Source of the DNA: Weeksellaceae bacterium | GTDB lineage: Bacteria; Bacteroidota; Bacteroidia; Flavobacteriales; Weeksellaceae | DNA: 64,000 bases | Reading direction: 5' to 3' | NCBI GenBank assembly: GCA_949788275.1 | Contig: OX460916.1 | Location: 1,550,001 to 1,614,000, forward strand | Notes under the pieces: generated by a model | Databases searched by the model: none | Told to the model about the DNA's origin: nothing | What the model saw: the letters and a program-made list of their open reading frames with translations, nothing else | Shown: positions 1-9,920 of the stretch, piece by piece | Position numbering within the stretch: position 1 is the stretch's first letter | Layout: every line of letters starts with the position of its first letter | Translations under genes and position numbers: made by a program

Positions 1-1444
1 GATCCCACGTAGCGAGTTGTGCTCCAACAGCTGCAACCCGCACCCGCATTCTGTAGGTGCCATCATTCACCGAGGTTGGAACTTGAACAACCCCTTTAAT
101 CACCGAATTTGATCCCGTACCTATATAGGTAAATTCATTTTCCTCGAACACACCATTCTGGTTGTAATCGATCCAAACCGATACTGACTCAGCGATAAAA
201 CCACCGCCAACGGTTACGGCGATCGGGGCATCATACCCCGTTCCAACGAGAGCAGGATCTAGGTTGGTAAAATCGTTATAACCGTTTACACCACATGCAG
301 ATGTATTATCGATACCAGCAAATACCACACGGGTAATAATATCGCCATCGGTACAATCTAAGTTGGGCGTACAATAAGTTACAGATTCGCCTTCTACATT
401 GACCGTATAGTCATGGGCTTGGCCGTACGTCGTTCCTAAACAAGGGTCTAAATAATTTGAAATCCCAAAGATTTTTTTCACACGCATACGTGTATTTCCA
501 GGCTTTGCATTCACAGGAACGGTAATCGTATGAACAATTTTTTTACCATCTGTCCCAGTAGAATTCACTAACAATTCTGTTACTTCGATAATTTCATCAT
601 CCCCCGAAAAAACACCATCTTGGTTCCAATCGATGAAAACCGCAAATCGATTTATAAAATTACCTTTAGTATCGCCTTGAAGTTCGATATCATAGGATTC
701 CCCTGGCGTGACATTCGCAATTTTATCCAGGTACATGATATGGGATTCGGTGTTGGTTAAAGGCGTATTTTGGGAAAGATCGCTAAAATTGACTTGCGTC
801 ATCACTTCAACAATTGATGTAAATTCCAGTGGACCACAATAATCGGGGTTATCCCCATCATTTTCGATTTTCTCAGCCACCAAGAAATTATCGGCCAGAA
901 GCATAAATTTATCGTTTGTGTTGTTAATCAAAGCAAAACGAATCGTTTGGCTAATGTAATTCACTAAATCAAAGCTTAACTCTGTCCACTGGGAAGGAGC
1001 AGCAGTCGACTGGCCTAAAATCACGGTAAAGTCATCGGGATCAGTGCTTCCGGTAGGCGACAATCGTAAAACGTAACCATCGGGATATGCAGGATCCTGT
1101 GCTTTTATATCAAAGGTCAATATAGGGTGTACAGCAGCTGATAAATCAATTTCAGGGGAAATTAACCAATCGTTTGAAGTCCCCGGAGGGGCATACCACG
1201 AGGTACTCATGGCCGCATAATTCCCAGGGGGGCCTCCATAATTCCCATTCGTACCAAATCGATCGATTCTATTCCACCCATTGGTTATAAAGCTAACATT
1301 GGCGTGTGGTGTTAAACCATCCAAATCTAACGTCGTCCAAGCAGCAATCCCTGGACCATTGCCATCAAAATCTTCTTGAAAGATTTGTGCACTCACAAAT
1401 AGACTTCCCAAAAAAGAAAATAGTAAAAATAAATTTTTCATCAT
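1..1444 (-). CDS. Secreted GEVED / choice-of-anchor J domain protein (3' end missing)
   Basis: The reading frame is open from an ATG at 1444 to the window edge, giving 481 residues without a stop, so the C-terminus is outside. A second ATG lies one codon in. Residues 1-20 form a signal peptide (KNLFLLFSFLGSLFVSAQ). Residues about 22-185 resemble a choice-of-anchor J domain, with the typical SNDWLISPEIDLS stretch. Two GEVED-like modules follow, marked by FIDWNQDGVFSGDDE (around residue 270) and WIDYNQNGVFEENE (around 420). Proteins of this kind are cell-surface or secreted adhesin-like T9SS cargo in Flavobacteriia; the sorting domain would lie in the missing part. The exact role is unknown. 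Confidence 0.8.
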   Translation of the reverse strand, partial: MMKNLFLLFSFLGSLFVSAQIFQEDFDGNGPGIAAWTTLDLDGLTPHANVSFITNGWNRIDRFGTNGNYGGPPGNYAAMSTSWYAPPGTSNDWLISPEIDLSAAVHPILTFDIKAQDPAYPDGYVLRLSPTGSTDPDDFTVILGQSTAAPSQWTELSFDLVNYISQTIRFALINNTNDKFMLLADNFLVAEKIENDGDNPDYCGPLEFTSIVEVMTQVNFSDLSQNTPLTNTESHIMYLDKIANVTPGESYDIELQGDTKGNFINRFAVFIDWNQDGVFSGDDEIIEVTELLVNSTGTDGKKIVHTITVPVNAKPGNTRMRVKKIFGISNYLDPCLGTTYGQAHDYTVNVEGESVTYCTPNLDCTDGDIITRVVFAGIDNTSACGVNGYNDFTNLDPALVGTGYDAPIAVTVGGGFIAESVSVWIDYNQNGVFEENEFTYIGTGSNSVIKGVVQVPTSVNDGTYRMRVRVAAVGAQLATWD

Positions 1445-1721
1445 AGTATTATTTTATGTGTTATGCGCTTAAATTAAAAATAAAAAAACGTAAAACCAAA
1501 AAAACACGAATGTAATTCCTTGATTATCAATTCCCTACATAATCACTATTCCGTAAAAATTTAGAAAAAATAAAAGAAGCCTGCCTACATTCCCCTGAAC
1601 AATGGAGGATTCACAAAAGGGATACATCCATAATAATCAAAAAGAATATAAACCATAATAAAAAGTTACACTTGTTCAAAAAAAGAATATTTATGTCGCA
1701 ATCGATGCATTTATTTCAATC
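1445..1721. other. Intergenic, no gene seen
   Basis: An AT-rich spacer between the start of the secreted GEVED protein and the rimO terminator. I see no open frame with a plausible start and no clear TAnnTTTG box for the upstream gene. Confidence 0.4.
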
Positions 1722-1761
1722 AAAAAAAGGCTTGAAATCATTCGATTTCAAGCCTTTTTTT
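1722..1761 (-). terminator. Rho-independent terminator of rimO
   Basis: A perfect 11-bp stem (ggcttgaaatc at 1729-1739, gatttcaagcc at 1744-1754) with a 4-nt loop is flanked by A and T runs. It lies about 20 bp beyond the rimO stop on the minus strand and looks bidirectional. Confidence 0.85.
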
Positions 1762-1779
1762 CTATTTATAATCAATTTA

Positions 1780-3084
1780 TTAGTCGATCACTTGACCAAT
1801 TAAATCAAATTCAAAAGCATCCACAATTTCTACATTCACAAAGTCACCCACTGGTAAATAAGTATCTATAGCTGAAATTAGTACTTCGTTATCGACATCT
1901 GGCGAATCGTACTCGGTACGACCTACGAAGTTATCCCCTTCTTTACGGTCGATTAAGACGCGGTATTGTTTCCCAATTTTCTCTTGATTTAGTTCATAAG
2001 AGATTTGGGTTTGAATTTCCATGATTTCTTCAACGCGTTTTTGCTTCACTTCTTCGGGAACGTTATCCTCTAAATTGTAAGCGTGTGTGTTCTCTTCATG
2101 GGAATAGGTAAAACATCCCAAACGATCAAAACGTTGGGTACGAACCCATTCTTTCATCTCTTGAAAATCGGCTTCAGTTTCACCAGGGTAGCCACAAATT
2201 AACGTGGTACGAATGGCCATATCAGGAACTTTTGTACGGAAGGCATCCAATAAAGCATTGGTTTTTTCCTTCGTTGTACCACGGCGCATCGATTTTAAAA
2301 TTTCGGTTGAAATATGTTGTAAAGGAATATCGATGTAGTTACATACTTTAGGTTCTTCACGAATCACGTCCAAGACATCCTCTGGAAATCCACTTGGAAA
2401 AGCATAATGCAGACGAATCCACTCTAACCCTTCAATTTTAACCAATTCGAGTAGTAAACGCGCTAATTCCCGTTTCTTGTATAAATCAAGTCCGTAGTAC
2501 GTTAAATCCTGAGCGATTAGAATAATCTCTTTGGTTCCATTTTTCGCTAAGTTGGTAGCTTCTTTCACCAACTCTTCAATTGGGCGAGAAATATTACCAC
2601 CACGCATTAATGGAATGGCACAAAACGAGCATGGACGATCACAACCTTCTGCAATTTTCAAATAGGCGTAATGTCTAGGTGTGGTTGTAAGGCGTTCCCC
2701 AACCAATTCATGTTTATAATCTGCTCCAAGTGCTTTCAATAATAAAGGAAGCTCACGCGTTCCAAAATATTGATCCACATTGGGGATTTGTTCAATAAGA
2801 TCTGGCTTGTAGCGTTCCGATAAACAACCGGTCACAAAGACTTTTTCGATTAAACCATCTTCTTTCCGTTGTACGTAATCAAGAATTGTATCAATACTCT
2901 CTTCTTTTGCATTATCAATAAACCCACAAGTATTAATTACAACAATGTCTCCTGATTGCTCGTGTACCACTTCTTTTCCATTGGCTTTCAATTGCCCCAT
3001 TAGAACTTCAGAGTCGTACACATTTTTAGAACAACCTAACGTGATGACATTTATTTTCTTTTTTCCGACTGATTTCGTACGCAT
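1780..3084 (-). CDS. rimO: Ribosomal protein S12 methylthiotransferase RimO
   Basis: This radical-SAM enzyme adds a methylthio group to the conserved aspartate of ribosomal protein S12. The 434-residue length fits the family. The N-terminal UPF0004 domain carries the three auxiliary-cluster cysteines C18 (LGCSKN), C53 (INTCGF) and C87 (VTGCL). The radical-SAM CxxxCxxC motif is C148, C152 and C155 (EGCDRPCSFCAIP). A C-terminal TRAM-like region follows from about residue 370. RimO is preferred over MiaB because of the LGCSKN..DSE signature and the EGCDRPCSFC motif. It has its own promoter and terminator, so it is probably monocistronic. Confidence 0.95.
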   Translation of the reverse strand: MRTKSVGKKKINVITLGCSKNVYDSEVLMGQLKANGKEVVHEQSGDIVVINTCGFIDNAKEESIDTILDYVQRKEDGLIEKVFVTGCLSERYKPDLIEQIPNVDQYFGTRELPLLLKALGADYKHELVGERLTTTPRHYAYLKIAEGCDRPCSFCAIPLMRGGNISRPIEELVKEATNLAKNGTKEIILIAQDLTYYGLDLYKKRELARLLLELVKIEGLEWIRLHYAFPSGFPEDVLDVIREEPKVCNYIDIPLQHISTEILKSMRRGTTKEKTNALLDAFRTKVPDMAIRTTLICGYPGETEADFQEMKEWVRTQRFDRLGCFTYSHEENTHAYNLEDNVPEEVKQKRVEEIMEIQTQISYELNQEKIGKQYRVLIDRKEGDNFVGRTEYDSPDVDNEVLISAIDTYLPVGDFVNVEIVDAFEFDLIGQVID

Positions 3085-3103
3085 TACCTAAAATTTAAGG
3101 TTG

Positions 3104-3111
3104 CAAAAGTA
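3104..3111 (-). promoter_or_regulatory. -7 promoter box of rimO
   Basis: On the minus strand this reads TACTTTTG, matching the Bacteroidota TAnnTTTG box, about 20 nt upstream of the rimO ATG. Confidence 0.55.
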
Positions 3112-3137
3112 CGAATATCTTTTGAGCTTAGAAAGGA

Positions 3138-4169
3138 TTAATCGGTATGAAAATGGGATGGAAAGCTGGTTTTTGGATTTTTACCTCGAATAAAAATCTC
3201 CCAATACGCTTTTAAGAAACCGTAACCGTAATTAAAAAACTGAATAAATGTCGTTAAAACAGCTAGTATTCCGACTTTTACAGATCGAAAACGAAGCGTA
3301 CTTCCGCCAAAGAGAGCCAGCAGATAGATGATCCAAAGATAAAATGGAATCTGAATAAATAAGCCGTTGAACCAAAAACTAAGGGCGAATAACAACCAAG
3401 CAAACAATGTTCCTAAAAGGAATAAACTGGGAAACCAAAAAGTTAGTTTCACATAGTTAGGGTGACGTTGATTAAGAATAGGTCGTGCAACACCGAATTG
3501 ATACACTTGCTTGGCAAATTTCTTCAAGGAAGTTCGTCGTTTATGCACCACTTTCGAATTGGAAAATAAACGGGTATCAAAGCCATTTTCCCAAAGACGC
3601 ATCGATAAATCAGGATCTTCCCCCACTCGTAGATCGGCAAATCCACCCGTAATTTCATAGGCTTTCCTCGAAATTCCCATATTGAAACTTCGGGGTTGGA
3701 ATTTTCCGATTTGTTTTTTTCCACCACGAATACCTCCTGTTGTTAAGAAAGAGGTCATGGAATAGGTAATTGCCTTTTGGGTATCGGTAAACGAATCATC
3801 CGCATCATCTGGACCGCCGAAAGCATCCACATAACTGGTATTGAGCTCGTCTACGATAGACTGCATATAATGCGTAGGAACAATGGTATCTGAATCCAAG
3901 AAAATAAAGTAATCCCCTTTGGCTTTCGCCATTCCGTAATTACGTGATTTTCCTGGTCCAGAATTGGTTTTATAGAAATACTGAAGCTGCAACTGGGATT
4001 CAAACTGTTCACAAATTGGTTTCAAGGGATTTTGAGATCCATCGTCCACCACCACCACTTCAAAGTAGGTGTTAGTTTGTAAAGAAAGACTTGTTAATAA
4101 TTCGGTTAATTCATCTTGGCGTTCGTACACCGCTATGATAATCGAAAAAAACAATGGTTGTTGCTGCAC
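3138..4169 (-). CDS. Glycosyltransferase family 2 with C-terminal membrane segments
   Basis: The N-terminal GT-A fold (residues 7-230) carries VVVVDDGS near residue 40, which binds the nucleotide sugar, and a DxD-type LDSDT at 91-95 for the metal. A hydrophobic stretch from about 242 to 330 suggests two to three membrane helices, so the enzyme probably works at the inner face of the cytoplasmic membrane in surface polysaccharide or lipid glycosylation. The sugar and acceptor cannot be read from the sequence. It is the last gene of a minus-strand operon behind the THUMP methyltransferase and the DUF2750 gene, 20 bp from the latter. Confidence 0.85.
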   Translation of the reverse strand: MQQQPLFFSIIIAVYERQDELTELLTSLSLQTNTYFEVVVVDDGSQNPLKPICEQFESQLQLQYFYKTNSGPGKSRNYGMAKAKGDYFIFLDSDTIVPTHYMQSIVDELNTSYVDAFGGPDDADDSFTDTQKAITYSMTSFLTTGGIRGGKKQIGKFQPRSFNMGISRKAYEITGGFADLRVGEDPDLSMRLWENGFDTRLFSNSKVVHKRRTSLKKFAKQVYQFGVARPILNQRHPNYVKLTFWFPSLFLLGTLFAWLLFALSFWFNGLFIQIPFYLWIIYLLALFGGSTLRFRSVKVGILAVLTTFIQFFNYGYGFLKAYWEIFIRGKNPKTSFPSHFHTD

Positions 4170-4189
4170 AGTATAAGAGTTTATGATAG

Positions 4190-4633
4190 TTAAACCGTAA
4201 ACGATTCTTTTAATTCTAAAGCCATTTTTTTGATATCGTCTAAGGATTCAAAATGGTTTAATTTCAATGAAGTGTTTTGTTGTTTAAGTTCTTGAATAAC
4301 ACCCAAGACTAAATCCAATGGATCGATCTCCTCCCCATGTACATTTTCATTAAAATTGATCCCCGCTAAAGCCACTTCTTCAAACATCCCAAATAACCAT
4401 TCTTCTAAGAAGACGGTTAGATCGAGTGCTTGGATGCCATGATTTTCCCACTGGTTAAAACACGATTGAACGGCTAAAGCTTCTGTTGACCAAAAACAGA
4501 TCACTTCTAAATGGCTTCCATCTTCGTATTCATATTCTTCTGAAAAAGAGGTTGCAAACCCTTCTTCGGATTGAAGAATATAGACTTTTTGGTTTTCACA
4601 AATAGTTTGTATAAATGCTGTTAATTGATTCAC
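4190..4633 (-). CDS. DUF2750 family protein
   Basis: A 147-residue soluble acidic protein. The features VYILQSEEGFATS, ICFWSTEALAVQSC and FLEEWLFGMFEE fit the DUF2750 family, whose function is unknown. It lies only 2 bp after the stop of the upstream THUMP methyltransferase gene and 20 bp before the glycosyltransferase, so the three are very likely co-transcribed. Nothing in the sequence suggests catalysis. Confidence 0.75.
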   Translation of the reverse strand: MNQLTAFIQTICENQKVYILQSEEGFATSFSEEYEYEDGSHLEVICFWSTEALAVQSCFNQWENHGIQALDLTVFLEEWLFGMFEEVALAGINFNENVHGEEIDPLDLVLGVIQELKQQNTSLKLNHFESLDDIKKMALELKESFTV

Positions 4634-4635
4634 TT

Positions 4636-5790
4636 TTAATCGTTTTTATGTTTAAATTTTTTGGTTCCTTCGTACATTTCATACTGCAAGAAATCACATT
4701 CTAATTTTCCGTTGAATACTTTCACTTTACGTGAAGGACGTAGACCCACATATTTTTTTGCCTCGGGATCAGAGGTAATAAACCAAGCTAGTGTATTGGG
4801 GTAATTGGCTTTTAGCGTATCCCCTATTTTTTTATAAAATTCTTGGTTGTCGTTCGCTAAACGCTCATCGTATGGAGGATTGAACACCAATAATACCGGG
4901 AATAATTCTTTTTTAGATTCAAAGAAATCCTGTTGTCTAATCTCGATAAAATCTTGTAAATCGGCTCCCATGATATTCGTTTCAGCAATTTTCATCATCA
5001 TTGGGCTAATTTCATAGCCAACAATTTTATAATCGGTTGAACGGATTCGGTTTAAACGGGCGTTTCTTATCTGGGTAAACAACAATTGATCATAATCCTT
5101 GAATCGTTGAAAACCGAACGAAGGACGATGCAATTGAGCAGGGATATTGTTGGCGATCATGGCTGCTTCAATCAGCATAGTTCCAGAACCACACATTGGA
5201 TCTAAGTAATTTCCTTTTCCATCCCAACCTGCAGTAATTAATAAGCCGGCGGCTAAGACTTCGTTAATTGGCGCGGGACCAGTTTCAACACGGTATCCTC
5301 TTTTATGCAATGAATCACCACTGGTGTCCAAAGATAGTGTCACCTTATCGTGGGAAATATGGAGATTAAAACGAATATCGGGATTGTCTTTATCGACACT
5401 TGGGCGTTCACCAGTGATATCTCGAAAACGATCCACCATGGCGTCTTTCATTTTTAAAGCCGCATACTGTGAATGCGTAAAGTAGTCTGAATGAATGGTT
5501 GGGTCGATCATAAAAGTTTGATCAACGTCCATAAAATCTTCCCAGTTAAAATTTCTAAATCGTTTGTAAAGTTCATCTTCATCACGAACAGAGAAAGTGA
5601 AAATAGGTTTTAAGATCCGTAAAGCCGTTCTTAAACTATAATTTGCTTTATACATAAAGCCTAGGTCACCGTAAAATTCAACCAAACGGTTACCCATTTT
5701 TACATCGGCTGCCCCTAAAGCTTGTAATTCTTGTGCTAATATTGCTTCAAAACCAAAAAAGGTTTTCGCTTGCATTCTAAAATTTTCCAA
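4636..5790 (-). CDS. THUMP-domain class I SAM-dependent RNA methyltransferase (RlmL/YpsC-like)
   Basis: The N-terminal half (residues 1-160) is a ferredoxin-like/THUMP RNA-binding module. The C-terminal half is a Rossmann methyltransferase with the SAM motif LDPMCGSGTMLIEAA and the catalytic NPPY motif (VFNPPYDERL). This layout belongs to the N2-guanine 23S rRNA or tRNA methyltransferases. At 384 residues it is the short single-enzyme form, not the E. coli RlmKL fusion, so the exact target guanosine is uncertain. It is the first gene of the operon with the DUF2750 and glycosyltransferase genes. Confidence 0.88.
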   Translation of the reverse strand: MENFRMQAKTFFGFEAILAQELQALGAADVKMGNRLVEFYGDLGFMYKANYSLRTALRILKPIFTFSVRDEDELYKRFRNFNWEDFMDVDQTFMIDPTIHSDYFTHSQYAALKMKDAMVDRFRDITGERPSVDKDNPDIRFNLHISHDKVTLSLDTSGDSLHKRGYRVETGPAPINEVLAAGLLITAGWDGKGNYLDPMCGSGTMLIEAAMIANNIPAQLHRPSFGFQRFKDYDQLLFTQIRNARLNRIRSTDYKIVGYEISPMMMKIAETNIMGADLQDFIEIRQQDFFESKKELFPVLLVFNPPYDERLANDNQEFYKKIGDTLKANYPNTLAWFITSDPEAKKYVGLRPSRKVKVFNGKLECDFLQYEMYEGTKKFKHKND

Positions 5791-5804
5791 AAAAATATTT
5801 TATG

Positions 5805-5812
5805 CAAAAATA
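5805..5812 (-). promoter_or_regulatory. -7 promoter box of the THUMP methyltransferase operon
   Basis: On the minus strand this reads TATTTTTG, matching TAnnTTTG, about 15 nt upstream of the ATG at 5790. Confidence 0.5.
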
Positions 5813-5947
5813 AGGGTTTTTCTAGACTAAGTAGGTATCTATTTTTAGATTCTCGAGGTAAGCGGGCATTTTAAATGAATTCGGGCAAGAATACGAATAG
5901 GAACTTAGGAAAAACAGGAAATAATTTCATAATTAGAATACAAGGAT

Positions 5948-5955
5948 TAACTTTG
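5948..5955 (+). promoter_or_regulatory. -7 promoter box of pcrA, abutting the start codon
   Basis: TAACTTTG ends only 2 nt before the tandem start ATGATG at 5958. If transcription begins at the usual distance downstream of the box, the mRNA starts at or inside the start codon. Confidence 0.55.
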
Positions 5956-5957
5956 CG

Positions 5958-8279
5958 ATGATGGAAACATATTTGGAAAAATTGAACGAACCTCAACGGC
6001 TTGCCGTTGAAGCAACAGAAGGCCCTGTTATGGTAATTGCAGGTGCTGGTTCTGGTAAAACCCGTGTTTTAACGTATCGAATTGCCCATTTATTACATAA
6101 AGGGGTTGATGCATTTAACATACTTTCACTGACATTTACCAACAAAGCGGCGCGAGAAATGAAAGAACGTGTCGGCTTGGTGGTTGGAGAATCGAACGCA
6201 AAGAGTTTGTGGATGGGAACCTTTCACTCGGTTTTTGCCCGAATTTTACGAACAGAAGCTCCCCTATTAGGCTATCCGTCTAATTTTACGATTTACGATC
6301 AACAAGATGCAGTTTCTGTAATGACGAAAGTGATTAATGAAATGAATTTGGATAAGGATTTATACAAACCCAAACAGATTCTAAATCGCATCTCCCAATT
6401 TAAAAATAACCTGATTACCGTCCATGCTTACCACAATAACCAAGCGTTAATCGAGGCGGACAATGAAGCGATGAAACCCCGTATAGGCGATATTTATCGC
6501 GCATATGTCGATCGTTGTTTTAAATCTGGTGCCATGGATTTTGACGATTTATTATTGCGTACCAACGAAATATTAACCCGTTTCCCTGAAGTTTTAGCCA
6601 AATACCAAGAACGATTTAAATACATTATGGTTGATGAGTACCAAGATACCAACCATTCCCAATACTTAATTGTGAAGGCATTGGCATCGCGTTACGAAAA
6701 CCTTTGTGTTGTTGGTGATGATGCCCAGTCCATTTATGCATTCCGCGGAGCGAATATTCGTAATATTTTGTCGTTTAAACAAGATTATCCGGATGCCAAA
6801 CTCCATCCCCTTGAACAAAACTACCGTTCAACTCAAATGATCGTTGAAGCGGCCAATCAAATTATAGCTCATAACCAAGATCAACTCGAAAAAAACGTAT
6901 GGACAGCCAACGATGAAGGTGAAAAAATTGCCGTTTACCGTGGTTTATCCGATGCTGATGAGGCGCGTTTTATCGCTTCACAGATTTGGGAAAAACAGAT
7001 TAGTGAGCATTTACAACCCAAAGAATTTGCCATTTTATACCGTACCAATGCTCAATCGAGAGCTTTGGAGGAAGCCCTTCGTAAAAAAGGAATTTCGTAC
7101 CGTGTATTTGGAGGAACGTCGTTTTACCAGCGAAAAGAGATTAAGGATATGGTGGCTTATATGCGGCTATTAATTAATCAGAACGACGAAGAAGCGCTTT
7201 TACGTGTGATTAATTACCCTGGTCGTGGAATAGGACAAACCACTATTTCGAAGCTGCTTATTGCGGCTGATCAGCAATCGACCCCTCTATTCAATATCGT
7301 TGAAAACATTTCGATGTTTGCACCGAATATTGGTATTAATGCAGGAACATCGAATAAACTGAACGATTTCGCCTTGATGATAAAGCGTTTTCAAGTGATG
7401 TTAAAAACCCATGATGTTTACGAAGTAACCATGGAAATGGCGAAAACCACCCAATTATTGAATACCCTAAAAGAGGATTCTACGCCTGAAGGTATTTCTC
7501 GCTTAGAAAACGTTCAAGAATTATTAAACTCGATTCAAGGTTATGTGGAAGAACAAAATCAGTTGGAAAATGGTGATTCATCTTTAGGAGGTTTCTTGGA
7601 AAACATTGCTTTAGCGACCGATGCCGATAACGAAGATGAAGACGACAATAAAGTGAATCTAATGACCGTTCACCTAGCGAAAGGTCTAGAATTCCCGATT
7701 GTATTTATCGCTGGATTGGAAGAGAATTTATTTCCATCGATGATGAGCATGAATACCCGAGCCGAATTAGAAGAAGAAAGGCGTTTATTTTATGTAGCGC
7801 TTACCCGAGCCGAACGACAGGCCTATTTTACGTATTCCGTGTCCCGTTTTCGCTGGGGAAAAATTATTGATTGTGAACCATCGCGATTTTTAGAAGAAGT
7901 CGACGATAAATTTTTGGATTGGAAGAATGTTTCTATACCTACCGCTCGAAACAACAGTGGTCTTTCTGCGGATGTTTTTGGAGATGCACCGACCTACCCA
8001 CGACCAAAATCGGTGGCGAGGGAACGTCCACAACAACCAATGCGTCAATCTCCAATGCAGGCCAAACCCAATTTAAAGCCCGTTCAAGGCACAGCACCGA
8101 GACAAGCAGGAGCCGCCATTCAATTAACCGTTGGACAAGTGGTTCTTCATGATCGTTTTGGACGCGGTGTTGTGAAAGAACTTCAAGGAGCACCGACCGA
8201 TATGAAAGCGATTATTCATTTTGATCATGCCGGAGAAAAGAAACTTTTACTCAATTTTGCGAAATTAAAAATCGTATAA
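5958..8279 (+). CDS. pcrA: ATP-dependent DNA helicase PcrA/UvrD (SF1A)
   Basis: A 3'-5' helicase for nucleotide excision repair, mismatch repair and removal of RecA filaments. All SF1A motifs are visible: Walker A AGAGSGKT at 28-35, Walker B VDEYQDTN, motif III GDDAQSIYAFRGA, motif IV QNYRS, motif V MTVHLAKGLEF and motif VI RRLFYVALTRA. The C-terminus (from about residue 715) carries the Tudor-like VLHDRFGRGVV module that binds RNA polymerase in PcrA. The length of 773 residues is normal. Two ATGs (5958, 5961) are possible starts; the promoter box sits almost on top of them. Confidence 0.93.
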   Translation: MMETYLEKLNEPQRLAVEATEGPVMVIAGAGSGKTRVLTYRIAHLLHKGVDAFNILSLTFTNKAAREMKERVGLVVGESNAKSLWMGTFHSVFARILRTEAPLLGYPSNFTIYDQQDAVSVMTKVINEMNLDKDLYKPKQILNRISQFKNNLITVHAYHNNQALIEADNEAMKPRIGDIYRAYVDRCFKSGAMDFDDLLLRTNEILTRFPEVLAKYQERFKYIMVDEYQDTNHSQYLIVKALASRYENLCVVGDDAQSIYAFRGANIRNILSFKQDYPDAKLHPLEQNYRSTQMIVEAANQIIAHNQDQLEKNVWTANDEGEKIAVYRGLSDADEARFIASQIWEKQISEHLQPKEFAILYRTNAQSRALEEALRKKGISYRVFGGTSFYQRKEIKDMVAYMRLLINQNDEEALLRVINYPGRGIGQTTISKLLIAADQQSTPLFNIVENISMFAPNIGINAGTSNKLNDFALMIKRFQVMLKTHDVYEVTMEMAKTTQLLNTLKEDSTPEGISRLENVQELLNSIQGYVEEQNQLENGDSSLGGFLENIALATDADNEDEDDNKVNLMTVHLAKGLEFPIVFIAGLEENLFPSMMSMNTRAELEEERRLFYVALTRAERQAYFTYSVSRFRWGKIIDCEPSRFLEEVDDKFLDWKNVSIPTARNNSGLSADVFGDAPTYPRPKSVARERPQQPMRQSPMQAKPNLKPVQGTAPRQAGAAIQLTVGQVVLHDRFGRGVVKELQGAPTDMKAIIHFDHAGEKKLLLNFAKLKIV

Positions 8280-8299
8280 CACCCAAACCCTCATTATAT

Positions 8300-8327
8300 A
8301 AAGCGCACCAAAAGGTGCGCTTTTTTT
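8300..8327 (+). terminator. Terminator after pcrA
   Basis: The stem aagcgcacc/ggtgcgc(tt) with an AAAA loop is followed by seven T residues, about 20 bp after the pcrA stop. Confidence 0.85.
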
Positions 8328-8415
8328 ATAACATCGAAAAAAAAGTCAGATTATCTTGATTGTTTTGGAATTTTTTAAGCATTTTAGCATTTCAAACACA
8401 ATTAAGAATTAACAC

Positions 8416-9870
8416 ATGGACACAATTATTCATTCGATTAGCGAGGCCGTCTGGTCAACTGCTTTTATAGTACTCTGCGCTATCACTGGTATTTATTTTT
8501 CTATACGAACCGGTTTCTTGCAATTTACCTACATTAAAGACATGCTAAGGCTTCTATTTTCAGCCAAATCGAGTGAGAAAGGAATTTCCCCTTTTCAGGC
8601 GTTTTCGCTGGCTATTTCGGGCCGAGTTGGTACTGGTAATATTGTGGGTGTTGCCACAGCTATAGCCATGGGGGGGCCTGGTGCTATCTTCTGGATGTGG
8701 TTTATTGCCATTATGGGTTCCGCTTCTGCCTTTATTGAATCGACCTTAGGGCAAGTTTATAAACAAGAAATCGATGGTGAGTACCGCGGTGGTCCTGCCT
8801 ATTATATTGAAAAAGGGTTAGGCATTAAATGGTATGCCATTTTATTTGCTGTGGTTACCACCATAAGCTGTGGATTACTTCTACCAGGCGTACAAAGTAA
8901 CAGCATTGCTTCATCGATGAACAATGCCTTTGCATTGCCGGTTGACCAATTTATGGGAATACCGATTAACTATATGGGCTTATTAGTCATCGCTTTGCTA
9001 ACCGTAATTATTTTTGGCGGTGTAAAACGATTAGGGCAGGTTTCTGAATTGGTTGTCCCTTTTATGGCTGGTGCATATATTATTATGTCGCTGATTATTA
9101 TAGCGATGAATTATGAACAAATTCCTGCCGTTTTTCAACTCATTATCTCTTCGGCTTTCAATTTAGAAGCGACCTTTAGTGGGGTTTTTGGGATGGCGAT
9201 TGCCTGGGGTATTAAACGCGGAATTTATTCGAACGAAGCGGGACAAGGTACGGCACCGCATGCTGCTGCGGCCGCTTCTGTCTCTCACCCAGCACAACAA
9301 GGATTGGTGCAAACATTCTCGGTATACATCGATACGTTATTTGTTTGTACGGCAACAGCCTTTATGATTCTTTTTACGGGACAGTATAATGTAAACGGCC
9401 TGGAGGAAGGTTCTTATTTGGTTCAAAATTTACCTGGGGTAGATTATACGGGCTTTACCCAAGCAGCCGTTTCTCATCATTTCCCTGCCTTTGGAAAAGA
9501 ATTTGTGGCTTTCGCTCTCTTCTTTTTCGCCTTTACTACCATTATGGCTTATTATTACTACGCTGAAACCAATATTACGTACATTTTTAAAGATAAAAAT
9601 AAAAAGCCCTTTATCTGGTTGCTTCGTTTTGTATTTCTTTTTGCCGTTTATTTTGGGACAATTAAAGAAGCGAAGCAAGCATGGGCCATTGGTGATATTG
9701 GTGTGGGTTTAATGGCTTGGGTCAATATTATTGCTATCCTTCTACTACGGAACACCGCGATGAAAGTGTGGAAAGATTACAAGACTCAACGCAAACAAGG
9801 GATTGAAAACCCGACGTTTGATCCGCTAAAAATGGGGATTAAAAACGCGAATTACTGGGAGAAGAAATAG
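8416..9870 (+). CDS. Sodium:alanine/glycine symporter, AGCS family
   Basis: An inner-membrane Na+-coupled amino acid importer of 484 residues with about 11 hydrophobic helices. The family signature GRVGTGNIVGVATAIAMGGP lies near residues 69-88. FGMAIAWGIKRGIYSNEAGQG in the second half matches the conserved AGCS substrate region. Alanine or glycine is the expected substrate. It is probably transcribed alone: it follows the pcrA terminator and ends at a shared bidirectional terminator. Confidence 0.92.
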   Translation: MDTIIHSISEAVWSTAFIVLCAITGIYFSIRTGFLQFTYIKDMLRLLFSAKSSEKGISPFQAFSLAISGRVGTGNIVGVATAIAMGGPGAIFWMWFIAIMGSASAFIESTLGQVYKQEIDGEYRGGPAYYIEKGLGIKWYAILFAVVTTISCGLLLPGVQSNSIASSMNNAFALPVDQFMGIPINYMGLLVIALLTVIIFGGVKRLGQVSELVVPFMAGAYIIMSLIIIAMNYEQIPAVFQLIISSAFNLEATFSGVFGMAIAWGIKRGIYSNEAGQGTAPHAAAAASVSHPAQQGLVQTFSVYIDTLFVCTATAFMILFTGQYNVNGLEEGSYLVQNLPGVDYTGFTQAAVSHHFPAFGKEFVAFALFFFAFTTIMAYYYYAETNITYIFKDKNKKPFIWLLRFVFLFAVYFGTIKEAKQAWAIGDIGVGLMAWVNIIAILLLRNTAMKVWKDYKTQRKQGIENPTFDPLKMGIKNANYWEKK

Positions 9871-9920
9871 ATTAATCCGTGAGGGGTAATCTAAATATCC
9901 TATAAAACATGTTTTAAAAC

